Below are positions 10,301 to 18,850 of a DNA stretch of 32,542 nt, in pieces. This stretch comes from JBCCEV01 sp039030125 (GTDB lineage Bacteria > Pseudomonadota > Gammaproteobacteria > Ga0077536). Each line of letters starts with the position of its first letter. Position 1 is the stretch's first letter. The notes beneath the pieces are model-generated. The model was not told the DNA's origin. It was given only the letters and a program-made list of their open reading frames with translations, and ran no database searches. Made by a program: the position numbers and the translations under genes. The DNA is taken from NCBI GenBank assembly GCA_039030125.1, contig JBCCEV010000025.1, positions 1 through 32,542 of the forward strand, in the 5' to 3' direction.

Positions 10301-11969
10301 CGGGGCCGATCATCGTCGACACCTGTGTCACAAGTTCTTCCCTGATCCCGTCTAGCGGCGGATTGGTGACCTGTGCAAATAGCTGTTTGAAGTAGTCGTA
10401 CAACAGGCGCGGTCGATCGGAGAGGACCGCCAGTGCCGCATCTGTTCCCATCGAGCCGATAGCTTCGCCGCCGGTGGCCGCCATGGGGCGCATCAGCAAG
10501 CGCAGGTCTTCATGTGTGTAGCCGAACGCTTGCTGACGCTGTAGCACTGTTTCGTGATCGGGCTCGTGCAATGAAGGTGCTTCAGGCAACGCGTCAATGG
10601 CGATGTGATTCTCGCTCAGCCACTCGCGATACGGATATTCGTCGATATAGGTCTGTTTTAACTCCGTGTCATCGATAATGCGTCCTTGCTCGGTGTCAAC
10701 GAGAAAAATCCTGCCCGGGTGCAGTCGATCCTTGATGACGATGTCCTCAGGCGGTAAGTCCAAAACGCCGACTTCGGAAGCCATGACAACGAGGTCGTCC
10801 TTAGTCACGTAATACCGAGAAGGGCGAAGGCCGTTGCGATCAAGGACTGCGCCGATCACCTTGCCATCGGTAAACGCGATGGATGCCGGACCATCCCAGG
10901 GTTCTATCAGGCACGAATGAAACTCATAGAAAGCCCGGCGGGCGTCATCCATGGACTCATGGCCGCTCCAAGCCTCGGGGATCATCATCAGGACCGCGAG
11001 CGGCAGGGGTCGTCCCGCCATGTGGAGGAATTCCAACACTTGGTCGAAGCTTGCCGAGTCCGAGTTTCCTTCCAAGACAATTGGAAATAGTTTTGCCAGG
11101 TCGTCGCCGAACTCCGGTGATTGGCACAGCGCTTCGCGTGCCCGCATCCAGTTTATGTTGCCACGAAGTGTGTTGATCTCGCCGTTGTGCGCGATGTAGC
11201 GAAAGGGCTGAGCCAGCGGCCAGGATGGGAACGTGTTGGTGGAAAAACGTTGATGCACAAGTGCCAGCGCGGTCTCGACGCGCTCGTCCGCCAAATCATG
11301 GAAAAGGGGTTGCACCTGATTGCCGGTAAGCATTCCTTTATAAATGAGAGTGCGGTGGGAGAGACTTGGAATGTAAAAGAATTCTTTGTCCGCGATATCC
11401 GAGCCCCATATCTCGTGTTCGACGCGCTTGCGGATCACATAGAGCTTGCGCTCGAAGGCGTTGCCCGCCGGGGTGTCGTTCCCCCGGCCAATAAAAATCT
11501 GAGCGAAACCGGGTTCAAATTCGAGGGCCGTAGGGCCGATCATCGAATCGTCGGTCGGCATTTCACGCCAACCGATCAGGGTTTGTTGTTCTTCTGCGAT
11601 GATCTTTGCGAAAGCCTCGCGACATCGTGTCTGTTCTTGCTCGCCACGCGGCTGAAATACGATTCCTACACCGTAATCGCCCTCTGCTGGAAGTTCGAAG
11701 CCGGATTCCGGACAGACTGCGCGCAGAAAACGGTCGGGAACCTGGAGCAGGATCCCAGCCCCATCGCCGGTATTTTCTTCGGCGCCTGTTGCACCGCGAT
11801 GCAGGAGATTACGCAAGACCGTCAACGCCTGTTCGACGATACGATGAGAGCGGCGTCCTTGCATATCCACGACGAAACCGACGCCACAGGCATCGTGTTC
11901 CTTTTCGTCGGGATACAGGCCGTCGCTGGGTCGGCCTGCGTTTGGGAATCGCAAGCGGGCGTTGTCCAT
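7362..11969 (-). CDS. gltB: Glutamate synthase large (alpha) subunit GltB
   Basis: The large subunit of NADPH-glutamate synthase, which converts glutamine plus 2-oxoglutarate into two glutamates. The N-terminus carries a short propeptide, then the class II amidotransferase nucleophile C28 in KEHDACGVGFV, which would become residue 1 after cleavage. The order is amidotransferase domain (to about 430), central domain, FMN-binding synthase domain with the 3Fe-4S motif CHLNTCPVGVATQDP, and the C-terminal glycine-rich GXGXG domain (GGLSGGKVAIYP region). Length 1535 is normal. A GGAGG lies about 13 bases before the ATG, and the ATG is embedded in a tandem CCTTAGA repeat (11968-11981). A promoter is visible at 12037-12066. 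Confidence 0.97.
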   Translation of the reverse strand: MDNARLRFPNAGRPSDGLYPDEKEHDACGVGFVVDMQGRRSHRIVEQALTVLRNLLHRGATGAEENTGDGAGILLQVPDRFLRAVCPESGFELPAEGDYGVGIVFQPRGEQEQTRCREAFAKIIAEEQQTLIGWREMPTDDSMIGPTALEFEPGFAQIFIGRGNDTPAGNAFERKLYVIRKRVEHEIWGSDIADKEFFYIPSLSHRTLIYKGMLTGNQVQPLFHDLADERVETALALVHQRFSTNTFPSWPLAQPFRYIAHNGEINTLRGNINWMRAREALCQSPEFGDDLAKLFPIVLEGNSDSASFDQVLEFLHMAGRPLPLAVLMMIPEAWSGHESMDDARRAFYEFHSCLIEPWDGPASIAFTDGKVIGAVLDRNGLRPSRYYVTKDDLVVMASEVGVLDLPPEDIVIKDRLHPGRIFLVDTEQGRIIDDTELKQTYIDEYPYREWLSENHIAIDALPEAPSLHEPDHETVLQRQQAFGYTHEDLRLLMRPMAATGGEAIGSMGTDAALAVLSDRPRLLYDYFKQLFAQVTNPPLDGIREELVTQVSTMIGPESNLLQPTPQSCRQIHLKSPVVSNEQLEKIRHCSIDGLQAVTVDATYLVASGQRGLEEALKKICEDADVAVDTGAGLIILSDRMVNATRAPIPACLATAAVHHHLIRNGRRTRVGLVIESGEPREIHHFAVLLGYGAGAINPYLAFESLDDMVRQGLLAVADISGLRDGESSHEACIRNYIKAIGKGLTKVMSKMGISTVQSYRGAQIFEAIGLEKSFVDEHLTWTASRIGGIGMKVVEKEVSMRHHDAFPTREVKRPDLAWGGEYQWRRDGEYHLFNPETVFKLQHATRSGQYDIFRDYTRLIDDQSEHRATLRGMFKFKQSPIPIEEVESVEEICKRFHTGAMSFGSISAEAHETLAIALNRLGGRSNTGEGGEDPARFTPDANGDLRRSAIKQVASGRFGVTAEYLTNADDLQIKMAQGAKPGEGGQLPGHKVNTWIAKVRHSTPGVGLISPPPHHDIYSIEDLAQLIHDLKNSNPSARVHVKLVAEIGVGTVAAGVAKAHSDVVLISGYDGGTGASPVTSLKHAGVPWELGLAEAQQVLVENRLRDRIVVQVDGQLKTGRDCVVAALLGAEEFGFSTAPLVVMGCIMMRVCHLNTCPVGVATQDPILRAKFSGQPEFVENFFRFVAQEIREYMAELGFRKIDEMIGRVDKLDVEQAVDHWKASGLDFSQILYQPQVDDDVATRCVQEQDHGLEKSLDHTTILPLCQGALERREPVEAIIPIKNINRTVGTILGHEITKRYGGEGLAPDTIKLHFNGSAGQSFAAFVPKGVTMTLEGDANDYVGKGLSGGKVAIYPPRHAPFRPEDNVLIGNVVLYGATEGEAFFRGLAGERFCVRNSGADTVVEGIGDHGCEYMTGGRVVIIGETGRNFAAGMSGGIAYIWDPHGRFPARCNLELVALESIATDSDDETVTELLKKHVSYTGSTVATKILDNWSQCRDQFVKVMPRDYKRVLDAIDRARKSGLSEEEAVMEAAHG

Positions 11970-12036
11970 CTAAGGTCTAAGGCCTCCGGATTAGTCGATA
12001 GTGTATCGCGCTAGAACTGAGCGCGGGGGGAGCGGA

Positions 12037-12066
12037 ATTATAATGGCGAGGATGGGCAGGTGTCAC
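12037..12066 (-). promoter_or_regulatory. Predicted sigma-70 promoter of gltB-gltD-hemE-DUF368
   Basis: Read on the minus strand, GTGACA (12061-12066) is followed after 18 bases by a perfect TATAAT (12037-12042): five of six and six of six consensus matches. Transcription would start near 12030, giving a leader of about 60 bases. That leader can form two small stems, CGCGCT/AGCGCG (12007-12012 with 12020-12025) and CGATA/TATCG (11996-12000 with 12004-12008). They overlap at 12007-12008, so they exclude each other. Confidence 0.65.
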
Positions 12067-12101
12067 ACTTGGACGCACGATTAGCGCCTAAAACCCCGCC
12101 C

Positions 12102-12127
12102 TTCTCAGGTCCCGTAAGACCCGAGAA
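12102..12127 (-). terminator. Possible terminator hairpin after the damX-like gene
   Basis: A 10-base inverted repeat (12102-12111 with 12118-12127, one mismatch, 6-base loop) lies 15 bases beyond the stop of the damX-like gene. On the minus strand it is followed by GGGCGGGGTTTT, so the T run is short and separated from the stem. It could be a weak terminator or only a processing hairpin. Confidence 0.4.
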
Positions 12128-12141
12128 TTCAATGAAATCAA

Positions 12142-13737
12142 TTACTTAAGAGGAAGCGAGCCGAGAGGTCGGGCCCACGGCTTAAGGCTTGTCAGGGGCT
12201 CGGATAATTCGCCGATCGCCGCTCGCGCGGTAGCGCCATCGGGGTAGTCGCCCAAGACCACAATGTACCAGGGCTTGCCATCAAATTCGGTGGTCAAAAT
12301 CGTGGCTCTCGTTCTGATTTCACGGGCTTGGCTGGCCAGAAATCGCTGCGCCGCGCCCTGCTCACTCAAACCTGTCAGTTGGATGACATAGCGCTCGTCC
12401 GGCAGGGTGCGGAGATAGGCCTGTGAGTAGCCGGGAGCATCTTGCGACTCGCCGATCTGTGATCCCGTTGCAGGCGGCTCGGTGGTCTGCGCGGCGGGTT
12501 CTGTCGATGTGGTGACTGGGGATAAACCGAGGGACTCTGGCTCGGGCGGCAGATCCGGCGATTCAGCGGCGCTCGGATTTGCGATGGCGGTGCCGTCTTC
12601 CGGGCGCGCGTCCGCCACGGATTCTGCCTCAAGCTCATCGGGGCTCATTGGCGGCGTCTCATTGTCAGTGCCGGCTGGGGCGCTTTCCGGCGCGGCAATC
12701 TCGAGCGTTTCGAGAGTCTGTTCCGCTAGCGGTGCAGCGGCGCTGGAGGGTAGGGGCGGCTCGAGCTTGGCCGGTGTTGGTGGGGGTGAACTGAGGAGTT
12801 CCTCCGCGATCGTGTCTTCAAGCTCGAGATAGATAGGTTCTTGTGCCTCGCCCACGGGTTGGATGACCTCGGGCGCTGGCAGCTCGATTTCAGTGAGGCT
12901 GGGCTCGGTCTTTTCACCCTGAATTGCAAACCTAAGAACGTAGGCGCCGATCGCCAGGATCAAGGCGAGAGCAATGCCGCCGCCAATCAACACGATAGGC
13001 GAATTAATTTGCAAAGGTGAGGTTTTGGCAGTTTCCACCGTGCCATGCAGTTCCTGGCGTACGAGCGTCACCAACACGCCAGGGATCCCCTCTGCTTCAC
13101 GAAGTATTTTCTCCCGGATTTTGGTGCCCAGGGCCCCGCTTCCGTCGGTCGCAGCGGAAATATGGGCTAGGAACGCTTCGCCCTGGGCGTGGGTCAGGGT
13201 TGGAACTTCGACGAAATGGACCAGCGCACTCAACGGTGCTTCGCTCTGCAGTAGCTCCACGAGCGCTGAGTCCTCCGGTGCTGCCAGAAGCAGGTGCAAT
13301 TCTGGCTGTTCATTATCGGTATGCGCTAAATCCAGCAGCACTTTTCGAGCGTCGGCGCCCAGCTCGTGCGCATCGTCGACGATCAATACACAACTCTTCT
13401 GCTCTTCTTCGAGCATTTCCAATCGCAGTCGCAGCGGCACCGTTTGGTCCACCTCCGGGTCCATCGCGCCAATATCGAGCGCTTCGGCAATCCGGTGTGT
13501 TAGCTGACTAGCGCTGAGGCTGGCGGAACCATTAATGCTCACAACTAAGTGCTTGCCCGGATCGAGGGTCGTGGCGATCTCATCCAAAATCCTGGTCTTG
13601 CCAATTCGCGCGGGGCCGATGATGGCGACGGTTTGACGTCCGAATTGGAGTAAGTGTTTAACCAGGTCGAGCCGTTGTTTGAGTACGTCGCTGGTGAACA
13701 ACGGCGCGGGTTCTGAAAATACGCTGCGATCGTTCAT
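12142..13737 (-). CDS. damX: DamX-like inner-membrane protein: AAA ATPase plus SPOR domain
   Basis: A 531-residue protein. The cytoplasmic N-terminal part is an ExeA/GspA-like AAA ATPase with Walker A GPARIGKT (41-48) and Walker B CVLIVDDAHEL (116-126). One membrane segment (about 248-270) follows, then a long Pro/Glu/Ala-rich linker (about 275-445) and a C-terminal SPOR domain (about 450-525, beginning YVIQLTGLSEQG). SPOR domains bind denuded septal peptidoglycan, so a division-site role is likely, as for DamX. I chose the ATG at 13737, which overlaps the dgt TGA as ATGA; the open frame continues 23 codons upstream, but that is antisense-free dgt sequence. In Pseudomonas-type order the aroB-proximal SPOR/AAA gene precedes gltB, as here. 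Confidence 0.85.
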   Translation of the reverse strand: MNDRSVFSEPAPLFTSDVLKQRLDLVKHLLQFGRQTVAIIGPARIGKTRILDEIATTLDPGKHLVVSINGSASLSASQLTHRIAEALDIGAMDPEVDQTVPLRLRLEMLEEEQKSCVLIVDDAHELGADARKVLLDLAHTDNEQPELHLLLAAPEDSALVELLQSEAPLSALVHFVEVPTLTHAQGEAFLAHISAATDGSGALGTKIREKILREAEGIPGVLVTLVRQELHGTVETAKTSPLQINSPIVLIGGGIALALILAIGAYVLRFAIQGEKTEPSLTEIELPAPEVIQPVGEAQEPIYLELEDTIAEELLSSPPPTPAKLEPPLPSSAAAPLAEQTLETLEIAAPESAPAGTDNETPPMSPDELEAESVADARPEDGTAIANPSAAESPDLPPEPESLGLSPVTTSTEPAAQTTEPPATGSQIGESQDAPGYSQAYLRTLPDERYVIQLTGLSEQGAAQRFLASQAREIRTRATILTTEFDGKPWYIVVLGDYPDGATARAAIGELSEPLTSLKPWARPLGSLPLK

Positions 13738-14939
13738 CGATGGCTGAGCACCGGGTCGTTCGGGGCGCAGGCGTTCAAGATCTCGCGGCCACCACCACCA
13801 GGGCATAGCCGCTGATACATATCGATCGCAAAGCGGTCCGTCATACCTGCAATATAGTCGCTAGCGGCCAGCTCCGCTGAACCGGCGGCGTGGGCCACGA
13901 AGCGCGGGGGTATTTCCTGCTCACGATCGAGCAGGGTGCTATAAAGCTCGGTGAGCAGCGCCTGGGCAGCATCGGTAAAACGCTTCACCGGTCCAATCTC
14001 GTAGAGGTTGGCCCGCAAGGTTTGCTTTAGTTTTATGTGAGCGGTTTTCCGGATGGGACTCATCTCGATCAGCCGATGATTCAATCCGCGGGCCTCGTCA
14101 CAAGACCTGATCCCCGATCCCTTGATCTGGCTAAGAGAAAATTTGATGGCATCGTCAATGAAGATCCCCATCATTTCGCGGATCACGCTGCGCGAATAGA
14201 TCGGCTGATCAAGTGTCGGCCAGTCTTTCCTTACGCGGCCGGTCGCCTCGGCGAATACCGGGTTATCTTCCAGCATTTCTAGGGTAATGATCCCCGAGCG
14301 CAGCCCGTCATCAATGTCGTGATGGTTGTACGCGATTTCATCGGCGAGATTTGCGACCTGCGCCTCAAGCGTCGGCTGCGTTTTCGTTAGGAATCGCTCG
14401 CCCAGCGCGCCCAGCGTCAGCGCACGCGCGCGGCTGCAATGCTTGAGGATCCCTTCACGAGTTTCAAATAAGAGATTCAGGCCGTCAAAGTCAGGGTAGC
14501 GACGTTCAAGTTTTTCAACGATCCGTAATGCCTGGTAGTTATGTTCGAACCCGCCGATGTCCCGTGTGCAGCGATTCAGTGCTGCTTGACCGGCGTGGCC
14601 GAAGGGCGGATGTCCGAGGTCGTGGGCGAGGGCGATAGCCTCCGTAAGGTCCTCATTGAGGACAAGTGCACGAGCGATCGTGCGGCCCACCTGCGCAACT
14701 TCAAGAGAGTGCGTGAGACGGGTTCGATAGAGGTCGCCTTCGTGGTTAGCAAATACCTGCGTCTTGTATTCCAGACGGCGGAATGCAGAACTGTGGACGA
14801 TGCGATCTCTGTCACGCTGAAATTCGCTCCGCCAACTTGGTGGCGGCTCCTGATGACGACGACCCATGCTCTTTGACGCCAGCATGGCATAGGCGCCGTT
14901 GTCGAAGGGCGGGTTAGGCTCTTTGGCGGGGCGGGACAT
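13734..14939 (-). CDS. dgt: Deoxyguanosinetriphosphate triphosphohydrolase-like protein (Dgt family)
   Basis: A 401-residue HD-domain enzyme that, by family, hydrolyses dNTPs to deoxynucleosides plus triphosphate. The N-terminal signature FQRDRDRIVHSSAFRRLEYK and RLTHSLEVAQ (metal ligand H77) are followed by AHDLGHPPFGHAGQ (H106, D107) and the distal aspartate D200 in NLADEIAYNHHD, completing the HD metal site. It resembles the ~380-residue dGTPase-like type more than the 505-residue E. coli Dgt. It starts 2 bases after aroB and overlaps the damX-like start by 4 bases, so it is embedded in the aroKB-damX operon, where E. coli and Pseudomonas have no such gene. Confidence 0.9.
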   Translation of the reverse strand: MSRPAKEPNPPFDNGAYAMLASKSMGRRHQEPPPSWRSEFQRDRDRIVHSSAFRRLEYKTQVFANHEGDLYRTRLTHSLEVAQVGRTIARALVLNEDLTEAIALAHDLGHPPFGHAGQAALNRCTRDIGGFEHNYQALRIVEKLERRYPDFDGLNLLFETREGILKHCSRARALTLGALGERFLTKTQPTLEAQVANLADEIAYNHHDIDDGLRSGIITLEMLEDNPVFAEATGRVRKDWPTLDQPIYSRSVIREMMGIFIDDAIKFSLSQIKGSGIRSCDEARGLNHRLIEMSPIRKTAHIKLKQTLRANLYEIGPVKRFTDAAQALLTELYSTLLDREQEIPPRFVAHAAGSAELAASDYIAGMTDRFAIDMYQRLCPGGGGREILNACAPNDPVLSHR

Positions 14940-14941
14940 TG

Positions 14942-16024
14942 CTACCGTTCCCGTGATCTGCTGAGGGCCTCGAGCAAAGCGTGGTCGGGATAGTCCCGCG
15001 TGATCCTCGCGGTACCGATGGCATCTAGTAATACCAAGGTGATGCGCCCTTGTGCGTTTTTTTTGTCAACGCGCATGGCTTCGAGCATTTGCTCATCGCT
15101 AACGGAGTCTGGGAGTCCGCTTGGCAAACCAGCGCGTCTAACCAGATCTAATGTTCGTGTGACGTCGTCCTCGGTCAAGTAACCAAGAATTGCTGACATC
15201 CTCGCGGCGCTAACCATGCCCGCACCGACTGCCTCGCCGTGCAACCATTGCCCGTAACCCAAGCACTTTTCTATCGCATGGCCGAAGGTATGCCCGAGAT
15301 TGAGGATCGCGCGTAATCCTCCTTCTCGTTCATCTTTGGAAACCACCATCGCTTTATTGCGACACGATCGCTCGATCGCGAACTCCAACGCCTGCGGGTC
15401 ACGAGCCATCAATTTTTCGATATTAACCTCGAGCCATGCGAAAAATTCATGGTCGCCAATCAGGCCGTATTTAATGACTTCGGCGATACCCGCCTGCAGT
15501 TCCCGATCGGGTAGTGTTTTCAATGTGTCGGTATCGATGATGACGGCGATCGGTTGATGAAATGCACCAATCATGTTTTTCCCAAGCGCGTGATTGACCG
15601 CGGTCTTGCCGCCTACCGATGAGTCAACTTGCGCCAGTAATGTCGTTGGAAGTTGGACAAAATCGATCCCGCGCTGATAACAGGCTGCGGCAAAGCCACC
15701 AAGATCGCCGACCACACCCCCGCCGAGCGCGATAACAAGGCTGCCCCGATCGAGCCGGTGACCGAGCATCGTGCCGATGACCTTTTCAAAGGTTTCGATG
15801 TTTTTGAACTCCTCGCCATCTCCGATGACGCATTCACCGACTATGGTGCTATCTAGCGCCGTTTGGACTTGAGCGAGATAAAGATCGGCGACGGTCTGAT
15901 TGGTAATGACCAGGGCACGTTTGTCACCGACCGCTTGGCGCATAGTCGGCGGATCTTTTAGCAGCCCAGCGCCAATAACGATTGGATAACTGCGATCCGC
16001 GAGGTCTACCTGCAGCTCAATCAT
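14942..16024 (-). CDS. aroB: 3-dehydroquinate synthase AroB
   Basis: The second step of the shikimate pathway: NAD- and metal-dependent cyclisation of DAHP to 3-dehydroquinate. The protein has 360 residues, close to E. coli (362). The cofactor-binding segment GGGVVGDLGGFAAACYQRG (101-119), QLPTTLLAQVDSSVGGKTAV (124-143), the metal-ligand region E182 in AGIAEVIKYG, and histidines in LGHTFGHAIE (245, 249) and WLHGEAV (262) are all in place. Its start overlaps the end of aroK by 8 bases, the usual aroKB coupling. Confidence 0.97.
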   Translation of the reverse strand: MIELQVDLADRSYPIVIGAGLLKDPPTMRQAVGDKRALVITNQTVADLYLAQVQTALDSTIVGECVIGDGEEFKNIETFEKVIGTMLGHRLDRGSLVIALGGGVVGDLGGFAAACYQRGIDFVQLPTTLLAQVDSSVGGKTAVNHALGKNMIGAFHQPIAVIIDTDTLKTLPDRELQAGIAEVIKYGLIGDHEFFAWLEVNIEKLMARDPQALEFAIERSCRNKAMVVSKDEREGGLRAILNLGHTFGHAIEKCLGYGQWLHGEAVGAGMVSAARMSAILGYLTEDDVTRTLDLVRRAGLPSGLPDSVSDEQMLEAMRVDKKNAQGRITLVLLDAIGTARITRDYPDHALLEALSRSRER

Positions 16025-16535
16025 CCGCTAGCTTCGCTTGAATAAGATTAACGATGGCCTTGGTTGAAACATTGTTGGTATCGACAATTAAGTCTGCGGT
16101 CATTTCATACAGCGGTGCCCGCTGAGCGATCAGTTTGCGGAGCGTCTCTTCGCGATTGTCGGTCTGCAGCAGCGGCCGGCTGGTATCGTAGCGTACTCGG
16201 GCCAGCAACGTCTGAAGGTCTGAACGTAGGTACACCACAAAGCCACTTGAGGAAAGACACAAGCGATTTTCGGCGTTCAGAACGGCCCCGCCACCGGTTG
16301 CGAGGATAATGTCGTCGCGCTGCGTCAGCTCAGCAATCAATTTACGCTCACGCTCGCGAAAGCCTGATTCGCCCTCGACGTCGAAGATCAACGATACGCT
16401 GGCACCCGTGCGACGCTCGAGTTCTTGATCGCAATCAATAAACTCCAACCCTAAAGCCGCAGCTAATTGAGCACCGACCGTGGTTTTGCCGGTGCCCATG
16501 GGACCGATGAGGAAAATACGACCTGCGGTTTGCAT
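16017..16535 (-). CDS. aroK: Shikimate kinase AroK
   Basis: ATP-dependent phosphorylation of shikimate. The 172-residue protein shows the P-loop GPMGTGKTT (12-20), the shikimate-binding residues in FIDCDQELERRTG and GFRERE, the ATGGGAV loop near 79-85, and the lid arginine region VRYDTSRPLLQ. The ATG at 16535 is not preceded by a strong ribosome-binding site. The intrinsic terminator at 16638-16665 separates it from pilQ, so aroK should have its own promoter in 16536-16637; I could not pick out a convincing -35/-10 pair there. Confidence 0.96.
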   Translation of the reverse strand: MQTAGRIFLIGPMGTGKTTVGAQLAAALGLEFIDCDQELERRTGASVSLIFDVEGESGFRERERKLIAELTQRDDIILATGGGAVLNAENRLCLSSSGFVVYLRSDLQTLLARVRYDTSRPLLQTDNREETLRKLIAQRAPLYEMTADLIVDTNNVSTKAIVNLIQAKLADD

Positions 16536-16637
16536 CGCTTATTAGCGCTAAAGGGTAGGTGGAAGGAGTTTTAAAAAATCGTATTCGCTGCGCAATATCA
16601 TCGGCGGTGTTTCCAAGACGATGATCGGAATACGGCT

Positions 16638-16665
16638 AAAAAAAACGGGAGCCTTTGCTCCCGTT
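16638..16665 (-). terminator. Rho-independent terminator of the pilMNOPQ operon
   Basis: On the minus strand a perfect 9-base stem AACGGGAGC/GCTCCCGTT (16657-16665 with 16644-16652) with a 4-base loop AAAG runs into eight T residues (16638-16645, partly in the stem). It lies 24 bases after the pilQ stop and upstream of aroK. Confidence 0.93.
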
Positions 16666-16689
16666 CGCGGTCCGTTATGCGAGCTCCGA

Positions 16690-18834
16690 TCAGTTGCCGC
16701 TCAAAGACAAAGATTCTTTGAGGATTTTGGGCGTCACGAAAACAAGCAGTTCGGATTTCGAGCGCTCGACTTGACTGTTCTTAAACAGAGCCCCGAGATA
16801 AGGCAAGTCCGCGAAAAATGGAACTTTGGAGGAGTCATCGCGATTGGTCGATTGGTAAATACCGCCCAAAACGACCGTCTCGCCATTGTCGACCAGAACT
16901 TGCGTGGTTACTTGTTGGGTATCGATACTCGGAACACCGGTAAAGACCTGGCCGATTGCATCGTTAGTCACGCTCAGGTCCATGATTACGCGGTCGTCGG
17001 GTGTGATCTGGGGTGTTACCGTTAAGCTCAACACCGCTTCTTGGAAGGAGACTGAGGTCGCGCCACTGGAGGCCGCTTCCAAATACGGTATCTGGGTACC
17101 CGTCTGGATCGTCGCTTCTTGTTGATTGGCGGTGATCACTCGTGGCGACGAAATAACCTCGCCCCGACCCTCGGCTTGCAAGGCTTGCAACTCAAGTTGG
17201 AGCAGATAGCTACCGATCCGGCCGACCGCAAATTGCAGCGCTCCCGCAGGCCCTGCCACGGGTAGGTCGACGATAAAGTTATCGATGCCATCGGTGTTGA
17301 ATGATGTCGGCGCACCGAAGTCAGTATTACCGACAAGACCGCCGCCCAGTGAGGTGGTGAGGTCCGATTTCCCGGTTACTGGGTCAACGGCGAAAGCCTT
17401 CGGGTTATTGACATGGCTATAGCCGAAACGAACGCCAAGGTCCTTGCTGAAGTCCTCGTTCGCCAACACGATCCGAGATTCAATCAACACTTGACGGACA
17501 GGCACGTCGAGCGCTTCGACGACTTTGCGAATCGCGACCAGATTCTCAACGGTGTCCTGAATGAGGAGCGTGTTGGTACGCTCATCGATTGAGACATTAC
17601 CGCGCTCAGAGAGCAGATTGTTTTCTTCCGCCTTCAGCAGTGCCGAGATGGCATCGGCTTTCGCATAGTTAATTTGCATAAATTCGGTGCGGAGCGGCGC
17701 GAGCTCCTGAATTTGCTGCTGCGCTTCGAGCTCTAGCTTCTCGCGCGCTGCGATCTCTTCCTGCGGTGCCACCATGAGCACGTTGCCCATTTCGCGAACC
17801 CCCAAACCTTTGGACTTCAGGATAATGTCCAAAGCTTGGTCCCAAGGCACGTTTTTGAGGCGCAATGTCACATTGCCCCCGACGGTGTCGCTCGCGACCA
17901 GGTTCTTCTCGGTGAAATCTGCGATTAACTGGAGTACTGCGCGCACTTCAATATTCTGGAAGTTGAGCGATAAGCGCTCGCCCGTAAATCCGAATTTGTC
18001 TCGACGCAGCTCATCTTCTTCCTGCGCGGTCAAAGGACGTAGTTCAATCGTGAACACGTTGTCGGACTGATAAGCCAGATGCTCGTATGAACCCAACGGT
18101 TCAATTTCCATCCGGGTGCCGTTTCCGTAATTGAAAGTGTCAACAATTTTTGCCGGAGTTGCGAAATCAATGACGTCTAACCTGCGGTCTAGCGCTTCTG
18201 GCAGGGCAGTCGCGGAGAAATCGACAATGATCTTGCCGCCTTGCTCGCTGATGTTGATCGCGACGTCAGGATCGCTTAGGTCGACGATGATCTGGGCCTC
18301 GCCGCCCTCACCGCGGCGGAAATCGACATCGTTGATGGATGCGCCAGACGCGCCCCCGGCTAAGGTTGGCGTGCTCACGACCGCGTCGGTCTCGATGCTT
18401 GCCGGGTTGCCCTCCAACGTCAATGTGATCACGTTGTCGTTTGTTTCAAGTTCGTAAGGAACGAGCTGAGTCAGGTTGATCACCACCCGCGCTTTATCGT
18501 CGGTGGCAACTGCGGCGACTGCCTCGGCGTTGCCAACTCCTATCGACACAGCGCGATTCTCTAAATTCAGATCCGTACCCGGAAGATCAATGGCGATCCG
18601 CGCCGGATTATCGATGGTAAAAGACAACGGTTCGGCTACCGGCTCGGAAAGTCGCAAGTTAATTTGCACTCGGTCACCCGGTAACGAAGTGAAGTCTATG
18701 TCGTCCAAGGTCGCGCCGTGCGCAGCACCGTTCAGCATCGTCAGTCCAAAAACGAGAGATGCTGCGAGCACATATATCTTGTGCTTCATGCGGGTTGGTT
18801 CCTTGATGAGATTCAAATTGATCTTAATCATCAT
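16690..18834 (-). CDS. pilQ: Type IV pilus secretin PilQ
   Basis: The outer-membrane secretin through which the type IV pilus passes. After a signal sequence (KHKIYVLAASLVFGLTMLNG, cleaved near AHGA) come two AMIN peptidoglycan-binding domains (about 35-130 and 145-240). A secretin STN domain begins LSLNFQNIEVRAVLQLIAD, followed by an N1-type domain and the C-terminal secretin pore with ISSPRVITANQQEATIQTG and DNGETVVLGGIYQS, ending ELLVFVTPKIL. The start is uncertain. I prefer ATG 18834, 714 residues, because GGAAAGG lies 5 bases upstream and it follows pilP by 16 bases. ATG 18789 gives a more conventional short signal peptide and has AAGGA further off. The frame runs up to 18888 but would overlap pilP. 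Confidence 0.93.
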   Translation of the reverse strand: MMIKINLNLIKEPTRMKHKIYVLAASLVFGLTMLNGAAHGATLDDIDFTSLPGDRVQINLRLSEPVAEPLSFTIDNPARIAIDLPGTDLNLENRAVSIGVGNAEAVAAVATDDKARVVINLTQLVPYELETNDNVITLTLEGNPASIETDAVVSTPTLAGGASGASINDVDFRRGEGGEAQIIVDLSDPDVAINISEQGGKIIVDFSATALPEALDRRLDVIDFATPAKIVDTFNYGNGTRMEIEPLGSYEHLAYQSDNVFTIELRPLTAQEEDELRRDKFGFTGERLSLNFQNIEVRAVLQLIADFTEKNLVASDTVGGNVTLRLKNVPWDQALDIILKSKGLGVREMGNVLMVAPQEEIAAREKLELEAQQQIQELAPLRTEFMQINYAKADAISALLKAEENNLLSERGNVSIDERTNTLLIQDTVENLVAIRKVVEALDVPVRQVLIESRIVLANEDFSKDLGVRFGYSHVNNPKAFAVDPVTGKSDLTTSLGGGLVGNTDFGAPTSFNTDGIDNFIVDLPVAGPAGALQFAVGRIGSYLLQLELQALQAEGRGEVISSPRVITANQQEATIQTGTQIPYLEAASSGATSVSFQEAVLSLTVTPQITPDDRVIMDLSVTNDAIGQVFTGVPSIDTQQVTTQVLVDNGETVVLGGIYQSTNRDDSSKVPFFADLPYLGALFKNSQVERSKSELLVFVTPKILKESLSLSGN

Positions 18835-18850
18835 TGATACCTTTCCAGGT

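Noticed and set aside
11121..12014. Long open frame (297 codons) on the plus strand opposite gltB
   Set aside because: It lies antisense to the conserved amidotransferase domain of GltB and its translation resembles no family; long shadow frames are expected in GC-rich coding DNA.
13738..13806. N-terminal extension of the damX-like protein (starting MPWWWW)
   Set aside because: It lies within the dgt 3' end; the ATG at 13737 forms a standard ATGA overlap and gives a normal ATPase N-terminus.
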